Shown: piece after piece, positions 8,924-17,903 of the stretch
How the letters are laid out: the number at the start of each line of letters is the position of its first letter
How positions within the stretch are numbered: the first letter of the stretch is position 1
Made by a program: the position numbers and the translations under genes
Notes under the pieces: model-generated
What the model saw: the letters and a program-made list of their open reading frames with translations, nothing else
What the model was told of the DNA's origin: nothing
Databases searched by the model: none
Origin: Bacillota bacterium
GTDB lineage: Bacteria > Bacillota > Clostridia > Clostridiales > Caloramatoraceae
Assembly: GCA_023389275.1 (NCBI GenBank)
Contig: JAEWEN010000004.1
Coordinates: 1-51,722, forward strand
DNA length: 51,722 nucleotides
Direction: 5' to 3'

Positions 8924-9044
8924 AACAAATCCCCCTTAATGGTAGTAGTTTAAAGTAACTCTTGTTAAATATTATACAATATATAATATTAATTAAAAAG
9001 GGACTTTCTATTGATATAAGCTATTATATTCCAATTTTATCAAG

Positions 9045-9950
9045 TTACATATTACATTCTTCATGTTTATATACAATACTTACTATTTTATTCATTAAAA
9101 ATAATATTAAAAATACTATTAAACTTCCTACTAATAAAACTAATCTTAAAATATTTTTGTTTTGAGTAAATTCAATTATTAATGTCCAATTTCCCATTGA
9201 AAAATCATAATACTTTCCATATACATTGTTGTTATCATAATTTTTATAAACCTTTCTAGGGTTGTAATCAATGCTATGTTTTACCTCATTTATATCAATA
9301 CTATCTTCTCCTATTTTTCTTAAATTATTTTTACCTCCTGTTAAAAAGTATCCATCTGAGTTTACTAAATATATTTCCATATTTTTATTTTGTTGATAGT
9401 TTTTCAAGTAATTCGAAAGCTCTAATAGTGATATTCTAACAGCTATTATTCCAAGTCTTTTATCTTTGTGTATTATAGGACCTACTAAATCTACATACCA
9501 TTCTCCCTCAACGCTTATAGGTTGAGACATTGTTGATTTTCCATTTAAAGCTTCTACTACATAATCTCTATATAAATACTCTTTAGTATTATCTAAATAT
9601 CCTGTTACAAGGTTTTTATCATCATTTATAATAATAATATCTTTATAAAACCTTTTGTAATACTTTATAAAGCTAACCTTATTATCTATTCTCTCTTTGT
9701 TCATAGACACAATATCACTATCTAAAGTAAAGCTTAAAAGATCATACTGAAAATCATTAAGTAGATTTCCTATTTTATCTTTTTTTATATCTCCAACTAA
9801 AGTTATATTATTAATAGTTGTATATGTTATATGATAATTAATAACTATATACATTATTAATACAGATATAATAAAACAGCTAATGTATATAGTGTAAATT
9901 TTCGCTGTTTTGTGAAGAAGAAGTATTTTACTTTTTATTCTCCTGACCAT
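9045..9950 (-). CDS. Membrane-anchored Cache-like sensory protein, second of a tandem pair
   Basis: The 301-residue protein has an N-terminal membrane helix (about 20-40), an extracytoplasmic domain of about 230 residues, and a C-terminal helix (about 268-290) followed by only a few cytoplasmic residues. The external part ends in VYGKYYDFSMGNWTLIIE, which resembles the closing strand of PDC/dCache ligand-binding domains. No HAMP, kinase, GGDEF or methyl-accepting domain follows, so it lacks an output module. It overlaps its paralogue upstream by 23 bases and shares the order of motifs with it, which implies tandem duplication. It may sense a solute handled by the symporter at 10985-12145. Confidence 0.65.
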   Translation of the reverse strand: MVRRIKSKILLLHKTAKIYTIYISCFIISVLIMYIVINYHITYTTINNITLVGDIKKDKIGNLLNDFQYDLLSFTLDSDIVSMNKERIDNKVSFIKYYKRFYKDIIIINDDKNLVTGYLDNTKEYLYRDYVVEALNGKSTMSQPISVEGEWYVDLVGPIIHKDKRLGIIAVRISLLELSNYLKNYQQNKNMEIYLVNSDGYFLTGGKNNLRKIGEDSIDINEVKHSIDYNPRKVYKNYDNNNVYGKYYDFSMGNWTLIIEFTQNKNILRLVLLVGSLIVFLILFLMNKIVSIVYKHEECNM

Positions 9951-10914
9951 TTTCTTCTCCTCCTAAATCTATATTTAAATCATTTTTAACTTCATCATTT
10001 ATTATTTCACTTAAACTTAAATCAAATTTTTTTCTTAAATATATTTGAACTAAAAATACGCATAATCCTTGAAGAGCAACTGTTATTTGTCCTATTGTCT
10101 TTGTTTTTTCCTGCTTCATTTTACTATAGCTATAATTACTCTCTACAATTAAAGTCCACCCTAAATCCCCTACGTCAAAGTATCTACCATAAACATCTTC
10201 TCCTCTATAGTCTTTATACTTAGTAGTTGCTAAATGGTCTATACTTATTTTTAAGCTTTTCAAATTAACTTTTATTTTACCAACAGCATCAGGAGCAAAT
10301 CTTGACTCTGTTAACATAATACCTTCTTTATTCACTACATAACTTTCCATACCTTCTTCAGTTTTAGATGTTTTTAAAATATCTGATATCTCTGCCATTT
10401 TTATTTCAAGATATATTATACCTACTGATTCTCCATTTGAGTTTACAATAGGACAGTATATATTTATTACATATTCACTACCTTTATTTTCTACTTCTTT
10501 ACTTATTTCCTTAGTTGCTATAGCCTTTTCAAAACTAGAATTTTCATAAATAGCCTCTGGTTTTTCTAAATAGCCATATAAAATATTTCCCTTTGTATTC
10601 ATAACAATAAGTTTTTTATATCTGTTTTTAGTGGACATTAAATAACTTGATATTCTAACTACTTCACTTGGATTTAATGTTTTTATCCCGTTTATATTAC
10701 TTACAAAAATAATTTCCTCTTCAATTTCATTTAAAAATCTTTTTAAAGAATCTTTTTGTTCTTTTCCAAGCATATATAGCTTGTTTGATATTTCCTGTTC
10801 ATATTGTTTAAAATTAGTTAAATACATTACTGTATAAGAAGATATTGCAACTATAATAGAAACTAAGGTTGTTAAAATTACTTTTTTAGTATTATGAGAT
10901 ATTTTTTGAAACAT
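9928..10914 (-). CDS. Membrane-anchored Cache-like sensory protein, first of a tandem pair
   Basis: The 328 residues have one N-terminal helix (about 12-30), an external Cache-like domain, a second helix (about 273-292) and a short hydrophilic tail rich in Asp/Glu/Asn. The domain closes with VYGRYFDVGDLGWTLIVE, nearly matching its neighbour. No signalling output domain is present. It is the first of two overlapping paralogues. Its ribosome binding site (GAGGGTGA) is inside the 3-prime arm of the hairpin that ends the upstream symporter gene, so its expression may depend on read-through and on unfolding of that hairpin. Confidence 0.65.
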   Translation of the reverse strand: MFQKISHNTKKVILTTLVSIIVAISSYTVMYLTNFKQYEQEISNKLYMLGKEQKDSLKRFLNEIEEEIIFVSNINGIKTLNPSEVVRISSYLMSTKNRYKKLIVMNTKGNILYGYLEKPEAIYENSSFEKAIATKEISKEVENKGSEYVINIYCPIVNSNGESVGIIYLEIKMAEISDILKTSKTEEGMESYVVNKEGIMLTESRFAPDAVGKIKVNLKSLKISIDHLATTKYKDYRGEDVYGRYFDVGDLGWTLIVESNYSYSKMKQEKTKTIGQITVALQGLCVFLVQIYLRKKFDLSLSEIINDEVKNDLNIDLGGEENGQENKK

Positions 10915-10917
10915 AAA

Positions 10918-10974
10918 AAATCACCCTCACTTTTTCCTTATATACAATATTCAGGAAAACCTTGAAGGTGATTT
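10918..10974 (-). terminator. Hairpin terminator that also covers a downstream ribosome binding site
   Basis: Read leftward, AAATCACC pairs with GGTGATTT and an inner AGGTTTTCCT segment pairs with AGGAAAA around a 14-base loop; six T follow. This is a good intrinsic terminator for the symporter gene. Its 3-prime arm contains GAGGGTGA, the ribosome site of the Cache gene starting at 10914, and the T run directly precedes that ATG. Confidence 0.75.
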
Positions 10975-10984
10975 GTAATTCTTA

Positions 10985-12145
10985 TTAAATTTTTTCTGAT
11001 ACTTTATCTATTACTACAGCTATAGCTCCATCTCCAGTAACATTACATGCTGTTCCAAAACTATCTTGTGTTAAGTGAAGTGCAACTATAATTGATATAA
11101 TATTTTCTGGTAGCCCAAGCATTGTTGAAAATAGTCCCATAGCAGCCATAACTGCTCCACCTGGAACTCCAGGAGCTGCAACCATTGTTACTCCAAGCAT
11201 TAATATAAATGGGAAAAACTTTGTAAATGATATATCTCCTCCACTCATTACAATTACAGCCATAGAGCAGGTTGTTAAGTTTATTGTGCTTCCTGAAAGA
11301 TGAACTGTTGAACATAGTGGAACAACAAAGTCTGCTATTTTTGATTTAACACCATTTAACTTAGTTCTTTCTAAAACTATAGGTATTGTAGCTGCTGATG
11401 ATTGAGTTCCTACTGCAGTAAAATATGCTGGAATCATATTTTTAAGTAATCTAAATGGATTTTTTTTACTTATAGCTCCCGCTATAATGTACTGAATAAG
11501 CACAACTATAATTTGTATGCTTATAACCATTAAAAGTACTTTCCCAAACATCACCATTATACTTCCTATTTGTCCTGCAAAAGTCATATTTGCAAAAACA
11601 CCTAAAATATATATTGGTAAAAGAGGAACTATTATTTTCCCTATAACTTTTTCAACTATTAAATAAAATTCTTTAAGACCTTTTTTTAAAACTTCAGCAT
11701 TTGTTGCTGCTACTCCAAGCCCTAATGTAAAAGCTAAAACAAGTGCTGTCATAACACTCATAACTGGAGGAATTTCTATACTAAATAAAGCCTCTACTAA
11801 TCCATTTTTAGGGTTTGCAAGTTCTGTTAAAGTAGCACTTTGAGATAAAATTTTAGGAAAAACAATTGAATTAACAGTAAATGCAATTGTTCCTGCAAAA
11901 ATTGTTGAAAAATATGCAACTCCTGCTGTTATTCCAAGTAATTTTCCAGCTCCACTTCCAAGGTCTCCAATACCTGGTGCTACAAATGCAATTATTATTA
12001 GTGGAATAGTAAAAGTTAAAAAGCTTCCAAATAATGCGTTAAAGGTTGAAAGTATAGCTATTACTGACTTTGGAGCAATACTTCCAATTATAAGTCCTAG
12101 TATAATAGCAATTATTATTCTAGGTAAAAGTCCAATTTTCTTCAT
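10985..12145 (-). CDS. Dicarboxylate/amino acid:cation symporter (DAACS family)
   Basis: This 386-residue membrane transporter belongs to the GltT/SstT/DctA fold. The diagnostic elements are the hairpin motif QSSAATIPIV in the middle and the substrate/cation motif GTACNVTGDGAIAVV near the C terminus. About eight membrane helices are evident. Members import glutamate, aspartate, serine/threonine or C4-dicarboxylates with sodium or protons; the Thr-Gly-Asp and Asn residues fit an amino acid or carboxylate substrate but do not settle which. The gene starts with an ATG after a GGTG site. Two external sensor proteins follow it in the same direction, a likely functional link. Confidence 0.88.
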   Translation of the reverse strand: MKKIGLLPRIIIAIILGLIIGSIAPKSVIAILSTFNALFGSFLTFTIPLIIIAFVAPGIGDLGSGAGKLLGITAGVAYFSTIFAGTIAFTVNSIVFPKILSQSATLTELANPKNGLVEALFSIEIPPVMSVMTALVLAFTLGLGVAATNAEVLKKGLKEFYLIVEKVIGKIIVPLLPIYILGVFANMTFAGQIGSIMVMFGKVLLMVISIQIIVVLIQYIIAGAISKKNPFRLLKNMIPAYFTAVGTQSSAATIPIVLERTKLNGVKSKIADFVVPLCSTVHLSGSTINLTTCSMAVIVMSGGDISFTKFFPFILMLGVTMVAAPGVPGGAVMAAMGLFSTMLGLPENIISIIVALHLTQDSFGTACNVTGDGAIAVVIDKVSEKI

Positions 12146-12299
12146 TAGTAAATCACCACCCTAATTAAAAAGATGCTTTTTAAAAAACTAAAAATAGTAT
12201 AACAGGATTTGTGATTTATTAAAAGAGTTTATGACATGGAAATATAATCCTTATTCATTTATCTGAATTTTTATGATATTTCCTTAAAATATATAAAAT

Positions 12300-12323
12300 A
12301 AAAAAGGACTATTACTAGTCCTT
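12300..12323 (-). terminator. Intrinsic terminator of the PP-loop gene
   Basis: On the minus strand AAGGACTA and TAGTCCTT form an eight-base stem with a four-base loop, followed by TTTTTATTTT. It overlaps the stop codon at 12322. Confidence 0.85.
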
Positions 12324-13185
12324 AATCTTCGTAAAAATCTAAAAATGAATGTTTTTCTCCACCTTTTTCCCATCCAAGTATTGAGTCCATATTAACATTT
12401 TCTGCTGCTTTAAATATAGATTTATCTACATCTTTAAAGTTTTCTTTTAGTTTTGCTATCATTTCTTTTATTTCATATCTTTTACTTCCTATTTTTTGTG
12501 CAGCTACCATACAAGCACAGTTTAAAGGAAATATTCCACTTGATTGAGTAAACTTTTGAATATGAACTTCTTCTATATAGTACATTGGTCTTATAAGCTG
12601 AATTCCTTCAAAGTTATTAGCATGAAGCTTTGGCATCATTGTTTTAAAGTTTCCTGTATATAAAACATTTAGCATTGTTGTTTCTATAACATCATTAAAA
12701 TGATGACCAAGTGCTAATTTATTACATCCAAGTTCCTTTGCTTTACTATAAAGTGCACCTCTTCTCATTCTTGCACACATATAACAAGGATAATCCTTTG
12801 CTATTTTATCAATAACCTCAAAAATACCTGAATCATATATTTTTATAGGAATATCTAAGTATTTACAATTATCCTCCATTAAAGCTTTAACATCTGGATG
12901 ATACCCTGGGTCCATTACTACATACTCTAGTTCAAATTTAAATTTACCATGTCTTTGAAGTTCTTGAAATAGTTTTGCCATAAGCATACTATCTTTTCCA
13001 CCTGAAATGGCAACAGCTATTTTATCTCCTTCTTCAACTAAATTATAATCGTTTATTGCTTTTACAAACTTTGACCAAATATTTTTTCTATATTTTTTAA
13101 TAATGCTTCTCTCAATTTCCTTAAGTGGTTTTCTTTCATTAAAAGGAATAAGTACGTCACATCCATTGCCTGCTATTCCTGACAT
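12322..13185 (-). CDS. TtcA-like PP-loop ATPase, tRNA thiolation family (paralogue 1)
   Basis: The 287 residues carry the PP-loop SGGKDS at 61-66, which binds ATP to adenylate a tRNA base. The CYMC pair at Cys134/Cys137 and later NCAC cysteines could bind an iron-sulfur cluster, and a GHHFND motif follows. This is the TtcA/TtuA group that introduces sulfur into tRNA, by family knowledge; the exact position is unknown for this paralogue. I start at the ATG at 13185 because AGAGGTGA precedes it; the frame stays open nine codons further upstream. A second family member lies at 37124-37852. It is monocistronic. Confidence 0.78.
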   Translation of the reverse strand: MSGIAGNGCDVLIPFNERKPLKEIERSIIKKYRKNIWSKFVKAINDYNLVEEGDKIAVAISGGKDSMLMAKLFQELQRHGKFKFELEYVVMDPGYHPDVKALMEDNCKYLDIPIKIYDSGIFEVIDKIAKDYPCYMCARMRRGALYSKAKELGCNKLALGHHFNDVIETTMLNVLYTGNFKTMMPKLHANNFEGIQLIRPMYYIEEVHIQKFTQSSGIFPLNCACMVAAQKIGSKRYEIKEMIAKLKENFKDVDKSIFKAAENVNMDSILGWEKGGEKHSFLDFYED

Positions 13186-13290
13186 AAAATCACCTCTTAA
13201 TGTATTATACATTGAAATAATATTTTTTTCACTTATGTTTTAAAAAAGCTTTTCCACAAATTGTTGATAACTTTACAAATTTTTTATGTA

Positions 13291-13320
13291 TTGCAAAATA
13301 CTTAAATAAAGTTATATTAT
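13291..13320 (+). promoter_or_regulatory. Putative promoter of the corrinoid protein gene
   Basis: TTGCAA at 13291-13296 and TATTAT at 13315-13320 are separated by 18 bases, 35 bases before the ATG, with GGGAGGA between. No cobalamin riboswitch is visible in the short leader. Confidence 0.45.
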
Positions 13321-13354
13321 CTAAATATATTATGTTTATAAGGGAGGACTTAAA

Positions 13355-13984
13355 ATGCACCCAATACTTGAAAAAATATCTGACTGTGTTGTTGATATGG
13401 AAGAGGATTTAATTGAAGAACTTATTGAAGAGGCTTTAAATGAACCATCTATTTCCATTGATGATATTTACACACTAGGTCTTAATGATGGAATGCTAAG
13501 AGCAGCTAAACTTTATGATGAGGAAGAATACTTTATTCCAGAGGTTATAATTTGCGCTGATACTTTAAACCTTGGAATTGAAAAGCTACGTGCAAGTGGA
13601 CTTTTGAAAAAGGAAAACAAAGGTAAAATAGTTTTAGCTGTAGTTAAAGGCGATACTCATGACATTGGAAAAAATATTGTAGGTATAATGCTTGAAGCAT
13701 CAGGATATGAAGTAATAGACCTTGGAACAGACTGTAGTGAAAGTGATATTTTAGATGCAGTTATTAAACATGACCCTGATATTGTAGGTCTTTCTAGTAT
13801 GATGACTACAACTATGAATCATATGAAAACTATTGTAGATTTATTTAAAGAAAAAAATATAAACAAACCTATAATAATAGGTGGTGGTCCTATTACAGAA
13901 AAATTTGCTAAAGAAATTGGAGCTACTGGATACTCTGAAAATGCTCCTGAAGCAGTAGAACTTGTAAGCAGACTTTTAAGCTAA
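13355..13984 (+). CDS. Corrinoid protein of a methyltransferase system (MtaC/MtbC-like)
   Basis: The 209 residues form the helical B12-cap region (about 1-85) and the Rossmann B12-binding domain (about 90-209). The hallmark DTHDIG at 100-105 provides His102 as lower ligand of cobalt; GLSSMMTT and IIGGGPIT complete the corrinoid site. Such proteins shuttle a methyl group between a substrate-specific methyltransferase and a second enzyme, as in methylamine, methanol or glycine betaine use. No substrate-binding methyltransferase is adjacent. A MtaA/UroD-like protein at 22844-23914 is a possible partner in the same region, which is inference only. Confidence 0.88.
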   Translation: MHPILEKISDCVVDMEEDLIEELIEEALNEPSISIDDIYTLGLNDGMLRAAKLYDEEEYFIPEVIICADTLNLGIEKLRASGLLKKENKGKIVLAVVKGDTHDIGKNIVGIMLEASGYEVIDLGTDCSESDILDAVIKHDPDIVGLSSMMTTTMNHMKTIVDLFKEKNINKPIIIGGGPITEKFAKEIGATGYSENAPEAVELVSRLLS

Positions 13985-14007
13985 GGTGACATAGTCACTT
14001 TAGCTTT
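13978..14007. terminator. Bidirectional intrinsic terminator
   Basis: AAGCTAAGGTGAC pairs with GTCACTTTAGCTT across a three-base loop with one G-T pair. It overlaps the ends of both converging genes. Confidence 0.88.
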
Positions 14008-14482
14008 TTACAATATGTGCATATTCAGCGGATATAACATTAATTAAATCATTTGGATTCATTTCTATTTGCATGCCTATTTTTCCGCCACTAAAAACTA
14101 TTGTTGATAATGTTTTAGCACTTTCTTCAATAAATGTTTTGTAAAGCTTTTTCATACCAACAGGAGAACATCCCCCTCTTATGTATCCAGTTACTTTTAA
14201 AAGATCATTTAAAGGTAACATATCTACTTTTTTCTCCCCAGCTACCTTAGCTGCCTTTTTAAGATCTATTTCTTTATTCACTGGAATAACAAATACATAT
14301 ATTTCTTTACTTTGTCCTATTGTAACTATAGTTTTAAAAATTTCGTTTTCATCTCTTCCTACTTTTTTAGCAACAGATATTCCATCTATTTTACCATCTG
14401 AAGCATCATAGGTTTTCATTTCATAAACTACCTTTTCTTTGTCAAGTATTCTCATTGCATTAGTTTTATTTACCTTTGCCAT
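14000..14482 (-). CDS. ybaK: Cys-tRNA(Pro) deacylase, YbaK/EbsC type
   Basis: This 160-residue protein matches the YbaK deacylases that hydrolyse Cys-tRNA(Pro) formed by prolyl-tRNA synthetase errors. Recognisable points are the FKTIVTIG strand, the VIPVNKEIDLKKAAK segment with the conserved lysine region, and the TGYIRGGCSPVGMKK loop that lines the active site. Length and N terminus are normal, and a GGAGGTGGG site precedes the ATG. It is a single gene converging on the corrinoid protein gene and sharing its terminator. Confidence 0.9.
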   Translation of the reverse strand: MAKVNKTNAMRILDKEKVVYEMKTYDASDGKIDGISVAKKVGRDENEIFKTIVTIGQSKEIYVFVIPVNKEIDLKKAAKVAGEKKVDMLPLNDLLKVTGYIRGGCSPVGMKKLYKTFIEESAKTLSTIVFSGGKIGMQIEMNPNDLINVISAEYAHIVKS

Positions 14483-14710
14483 ATTCCCACCTCCAATAAT
14501 TATTATAACATTATGCGCAAAGTAACAATTTTCTCATTTTCAGTACCCCGTTCTCCATATAACCCTAAATTTTCTGTATTTATATGTATTTTTTTGTTTT
14601 ATATTGCTTTTTGAATTTTAAGTATTATAATAAGTATTAAATTATTAAATGGAATAAATAGTTAATTATAGATTTTATTAATACAAAAGGAATATATTAT
14701 AGCTTATTTC

Positions 14711-14758
14711 TATTATACTTTTTCTTTTGATTTTTGTAACATTATGTCGATAGATAAA
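14711..14758 (+). promoter_or_regulatory. Shared bipartite promoter/operator motif, copy 1
   Basis: TATTATACTTTT at 14711-14722 and ATTATGTCGATAGATAAA at 14741-14758 recur at 17904 and 17934 with identical 30-base start-to-start spacing. This copy lies 55 bases before the solute-binding lipoprotein gene. The elements probably hold the promoter and the site of one regulator that controls both sugar-island units. Apart from this element, the 331-base gap from 14483 to 14813 contains no gene I can support. Confidence 0.65.
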
Positions 14759-14813
14759 ATTCAACTATAAATTACATAAATATATAGATTAAATTTAAGG
14801 GAGGTTAACCTAT

Positions 14814-16064
14814 ATGAAAAAAAGATCTAAAATTTTTTCTTTCATATCTATACTAACTTTACTAGTAGTTAGCTCTGTAGCTTTAGTAGGATGTGGAAGC
14901 AAAAAAGAAGACACACCAAAACAAACTAATGAAAAAACAGTTCTTAAAATTTTCATACCTGGTTATGAAGATGAACTATACAAAGGACTTTACGATGCAG
15001 GAATAAATGACTTTAAAAAGGCAAATCCTAATGTAGATGTACAAGTTGTACCTGCTGGATGGGATGAAGCTAATAGTAAAATTGTTTCTTTAATTCAAGC
15101 AAACGAAGCACCTGATGTTATGATTACAGGTTCAAGATCACTTAGACAATTTGCAGAACTTGGTGCTATTGAAAAGCTTGACGGATTTATAACTGATGAT
15201 TTTAAATCAAAGCGTGTTGAAAATGTACTAGAAACAGCTAAAATAAATGGCTCACAATATGGTATTCCTCTAGCATTTTCTTCAAGAGCTCTTTACTACA
15301 GAAAAGACTTAATAAAAACTGCTCCAACTACTTGGGACGAGCTTTATGCAGCTGCTGAAAAAGTTAAAAAAGAAAATCCTAAAATGCACGGATTTGCAAT
15401 TCCAACAGATATAACTTCTGGAACTGATGAATTATTTAACTTTATTTATCAAAACGGTGGTAGCGCAACAGATGAAAAAGGAAATATAAAACTTGCTACT
15501 AAAGAAAATATAGCTACTTTAGACTACTTAAAGAAATTTAATGATGCTAAACTAATACCAGATCCTGTAGCAACAGCTAGAGGAGATCAATCTAAAATGT
15601 TCCAAAACGGAGACCTTGCAATGTTTATTTCAGGACCATGGGAGAAAAAAGTACTAGATTCAAGTGCTGAAAAAGCTCCATATGGAGTTGCACTTCTTCC
15701 AAAAGGAAGTCAAATGGCTGAAACATTAGTTACTGACTCATTCTCAATATCATCTCAAAGCAAAAACAAAGAACTTGCATGGAAGCTTATTGAGTTTATG
15801 GGACAATTTAAGTATCAAAATGCTTACGATGAAGCAATTGGATTCTTCCCAATACTTAAAGAAGAAGAAACTCAAGCAAGATACAATGATGAGTTTTTAA
15901 AACCATTTAAAGAAATGATTCAATACGGAGTAGCAGAACCTAAAGTTCCTGTATGGGATACATTTAATAAAAGCTTTACAGAAGCTGTTCAAAAAGCTAT
16001 AACTGGAAAAGCTTCATCAGAGGATGCTTTAAAAGAAGCTGAAAAAGAATTAACTTCAAAGTAA
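14814..16064 (+). CDS. ABC sugar-binding lipoprotein (family 1 extracellular solute-binding)
   Basis: The 416-residue protein has a lipoprotein signal with lipobox LVGC and modified Cys27, so it is anchored outside the membrane. The mature part is a type 1 sugar-binding fold, with VLKIFIPGYEDE near its start, the APDVMITGSR segment and FQNGDLAMFISGPWE, a family hallmark. It should capture an oligosaccharide or related glycoside and deliver it to the two permeases that follow. A strong GGGAGG site precedes it. A hairpin after the gene probably lowers read-through into the permeases, giving the usual excess of binding protein. Confidence 0.9.
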   Translation: MKKRSKIFSFISILTLLVVSSVALVGCGSKKEDTPKQTNEKTVLKIFIPGYEDELYKGLYDAGINDFKKANPNVDVQVVPAGWDEANSKIVSLIQANEAPDVMITGSRSLRQFAELGAIEKLDGFITDDFKSKRVENVLETAKINGSQYGIPLAFSSRALYYRKDLIKTAPTTWDELYAAAEKVKKENPKMHGFAIPTDITSGTDELFNFIYQNGGSATDEKGNIKLATKENIATLDYLKKFNDAKLIPDPVATARGDQSKMFQNGDLAMFISGPWEKKVLDSSAEKAPYGVALLPKGSQMAETLVTDSFSISSQSKNKELAWKLIEFMGQFKYQNAYDEAIGFFPILKEEETQARYNDEFLKPFKEMIQYGVAEPKVPVWDTFNKSFTEAVQKAITGKASSEDALKEAEKELTSK

Positions 16065-16070
16065 AAAATA

Positions 16071-16096
16071 AAAGGTAGCTGTTATCAGCTACCTTT
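16071..16096 (+). terminator. Attenuating hairpin between binding protein and permeases
   Basis: AAAGGTAGCTG and its exact complement form an 11-base stem with a four-base loop, followed by a weak ATTATAATTT run. It lies in the 62-base gap inside the operon, so it is more likely a partial terminator or RNA stabiliser than an operon end. Confidence 0.75.
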
Positions 16097-16126
16097 ATTA
16101 TAATTTCAAGATTTAGGAGAAAAATT

Positions 16127-17008
16127 ATGTTTAATACTACTTACAAAAAACGTTTGACTCCCTACTGTCTTATTGCACCGGTTTTAATATTTATGATTAT
16201 TGTATATGGATATCCATTACTTTTAACATTTAAATATTCTTTTCAAAATGTATCTTTAATAGGTAATAATAGCACTTTTGTAGGATTTGAAAACTTCAAA
16301 AACGTATTAACTAATCCAAAACTTTATTCAACTATAATATTAACTTTTAAATGGACTTTACTTACTGTATTTTTAAAAATAAGTATCGGTTTTATTATGG
16401 CACTTTTCCTAAATGGCAAAATATACATAAAAAAAGTAAATAGATTTTTAGTTTTAATTCCTTGGGCTATTCCCCAGGTTGTAGTTGCTATATTATGGTC
16501 TTGGATTCTTGATGGACAATATGGATATTTAAATTACTTTTTAGAACAAATAGGTATTATTAATGGACCACTATCATGGCTTTCAGATACAAGTCTTGCT
16601 TTTATATCTACAGCTGTAGTGGATGCTTGGATGGGTATTCCGTTAATTACTATGATGTTTTTATCAGCTCTTAGTAATATTCCAGAATCACTTTATGAAG
16701 CAGCTAAAGTAGATGGAGCAAATGTATTTAAAAGATTTATCCATATTACTATACCTAGTATAAAAACTGTACTTTTAATTGTTTTAAACCTAACTACAAT
16801 ATGGACATTTAACTCCTTTAACGTTATATATGTTTTAACAGGGGGAGGTCCTATGAGAGCCACTGAAACTATAATTATAAAAATATATGAAGAGGCTATT
16901 GGAAAATACAATTTAGGTATAAGCTCTACCTTATCTGTAATAGTTTTTGTTATTTTAACAGTTTTAAGTTTAGCCTACTTTAAACAAATAAATAAAGGAG
17001 AGAATTAA
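16127..17008 (+). CDS. Carbohydrate ABC transporter permease, MalF/UgpA-like
   Basis: This 293-residue inner-membrane subunit has six predicted helices. The EAA loop that docks the ATPase reads EAAKVDGANVFKRF followed by HITIP, around residues 190-208. It pairs with the MalG-like subunit whose ATG overlaps this stop by one base. No ATP-binding subunit is encoded in the island; clostridial and bacillar sugar importers often share one MsmX-type ATPase, which is presumably elsewhere. Its context suggests uptake of the substrate processed by the DUF4091 protein downstream. Confidence 0.92.
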   Translation: MFNTTYKKRLTPYCLIAPVLIFMIIVYGYPLLLTFKYSFQNVSLIGNNSTFVGFENFKNVLTNPKLYSTIILTFKWTLLTVFLKISIGFIMALFLNGKIYIKKVNRFLVLIPWAIPQVVVAILWSWILDGQYGYLNYFLEQIGIINGPLSWLSDTSLAFISTAVVDAWMGIPLITMMFLSALSNIPESLYEAAKVDGANVFKRFIHITIPSIKTVLLIVLNLTTIWTFNSFNVIYVLTGGGPMRATETIIIKIYEEAIGKYNLGISSTLSVIVFVILTVLSLAYFKQINKGEN

Positions 17009-17841
17009 TGAAAAAACATATTATATTTAAAATTATAAATACTATTTTAGTAACTGCTATAATACTTTTTCTAATATCTCCTTTTTTTATAATGATATCT
17101 ACATCAATAAAATCTTACACAGACGTTACTCTTTGGCCTCCTAAATGGATACCAGATACAGTTCACTTTGAAAATTTTAAAGATGTTTTAATAGGAGATA
17201 ACAACATAAAAACCCCTCTTATTAATAGTATAATTGTTTCTTCTAGCACAATGATTCTTTGTGTAATAATAGGTTCATTTGCAGCCTATGGTGTTTCTAG
17301 ATTTAACTTTAAAGGAAAGAAAATGTTTTTATTTTTAGTAATAATGACTCAAATGTTTTCACCTGTTATTTTAATAGGACCTATGTATCAAATAATGAGG
17401 GATTTAAACCTTTTAAATACATATGTAGCACTTATTATTCCAAACACTGCATTTGCACTTCCTATGACTGTTTGGCTTTTATACGGATATTTAGAAGGAA
17501 TATCTAAAAACCTTGAGGAAGCTGCTATGATAGATGGCTGTACAAGAAGGCAAGCTGTTACTAAAATTCTTATGCCACTTTTAGCACCTGGAATAATAAC
17601 CTCAGGATTATTTGCATTTATTACATCTTGGAACGACCTTTTATATGCACAAACCTTTATAACTAAACCTGAGTTTAAAACTATTTCTGTAGCACTTACA
17701 TCTTACCAATCTTTATTTGAAACTTACTGGCATAAAATGATGGCATCTTCTTTAATATCAGTACTTCCTGTTTTTATATTATTTTTATTTATACAAAAAT
17801 ATCTTGTAAAAGGACTTACAGCTGGAGGAGTAAAGGAATAA
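17008..17841 (+). CDS. Carbohydrate ABC transporter permease, MalG/UgpE-like
   Basis: The 277 residues hold six membrane helices and the EAA motif EEAAMIDGCTRRQAVTK followed by ILMP, around residues 169-190. It forms the translocation pore with the MalF-like subunit. Translation is probably coupled, as the stop and start overlap and GGAGAG precedes the ATG. A perfect hairpin overlapping the stop codon ends this first unit. Confidence 0.92.
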   Translation: MKKHIIFKIINTILVTAIILFLISPFFIMISTSIKSYTDVTLWPPKWIPDTVHFENFKDVLIGDNNIKTPLINSIIVSSSTMILCVIIGSFAAYGVSRFNFKGKKMFLFLVIMTQMFSPVILIGPMYQIMRDLNLLNTYVALIIPNTAFALPMTVWLLYGYLEGISKNLEEAAMIDGCTRRQAVTKILMPLLAPGIITSGLFAFITSWNDLLYAQTFITKPEFKTISVALTSYQSLFETYWHKMMASSLISVLPVFILFLFIQKYLVKGLTAGGVKE

Positions 17842-17855
17842 CCTTTACTCCTTTT
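17826..17855 (+). terminator. Intrinsic terminator after the MalG-like gene
   Basis: AGGAGTAAAGG and CCTTTACTCCT form an 11-base stem with a five-base loop that spans the stop codon; TTTTG follows. It separates the transporter unit from the DUF4091 unit. Confidence 0.8.
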
Positions 17856-17903
17856 GTAATATAGACATTTTTAATATCATATACCAAATATATAGATTAT
17901 AAC

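Noticed and set aside
8962..9165. Rightward 67-codon frame between two leftward genes
   Set aside because: It has no ribosome site, is low-complexity Ile/Leu/Lys/Asn, and overlaps the end of the Cache gene.
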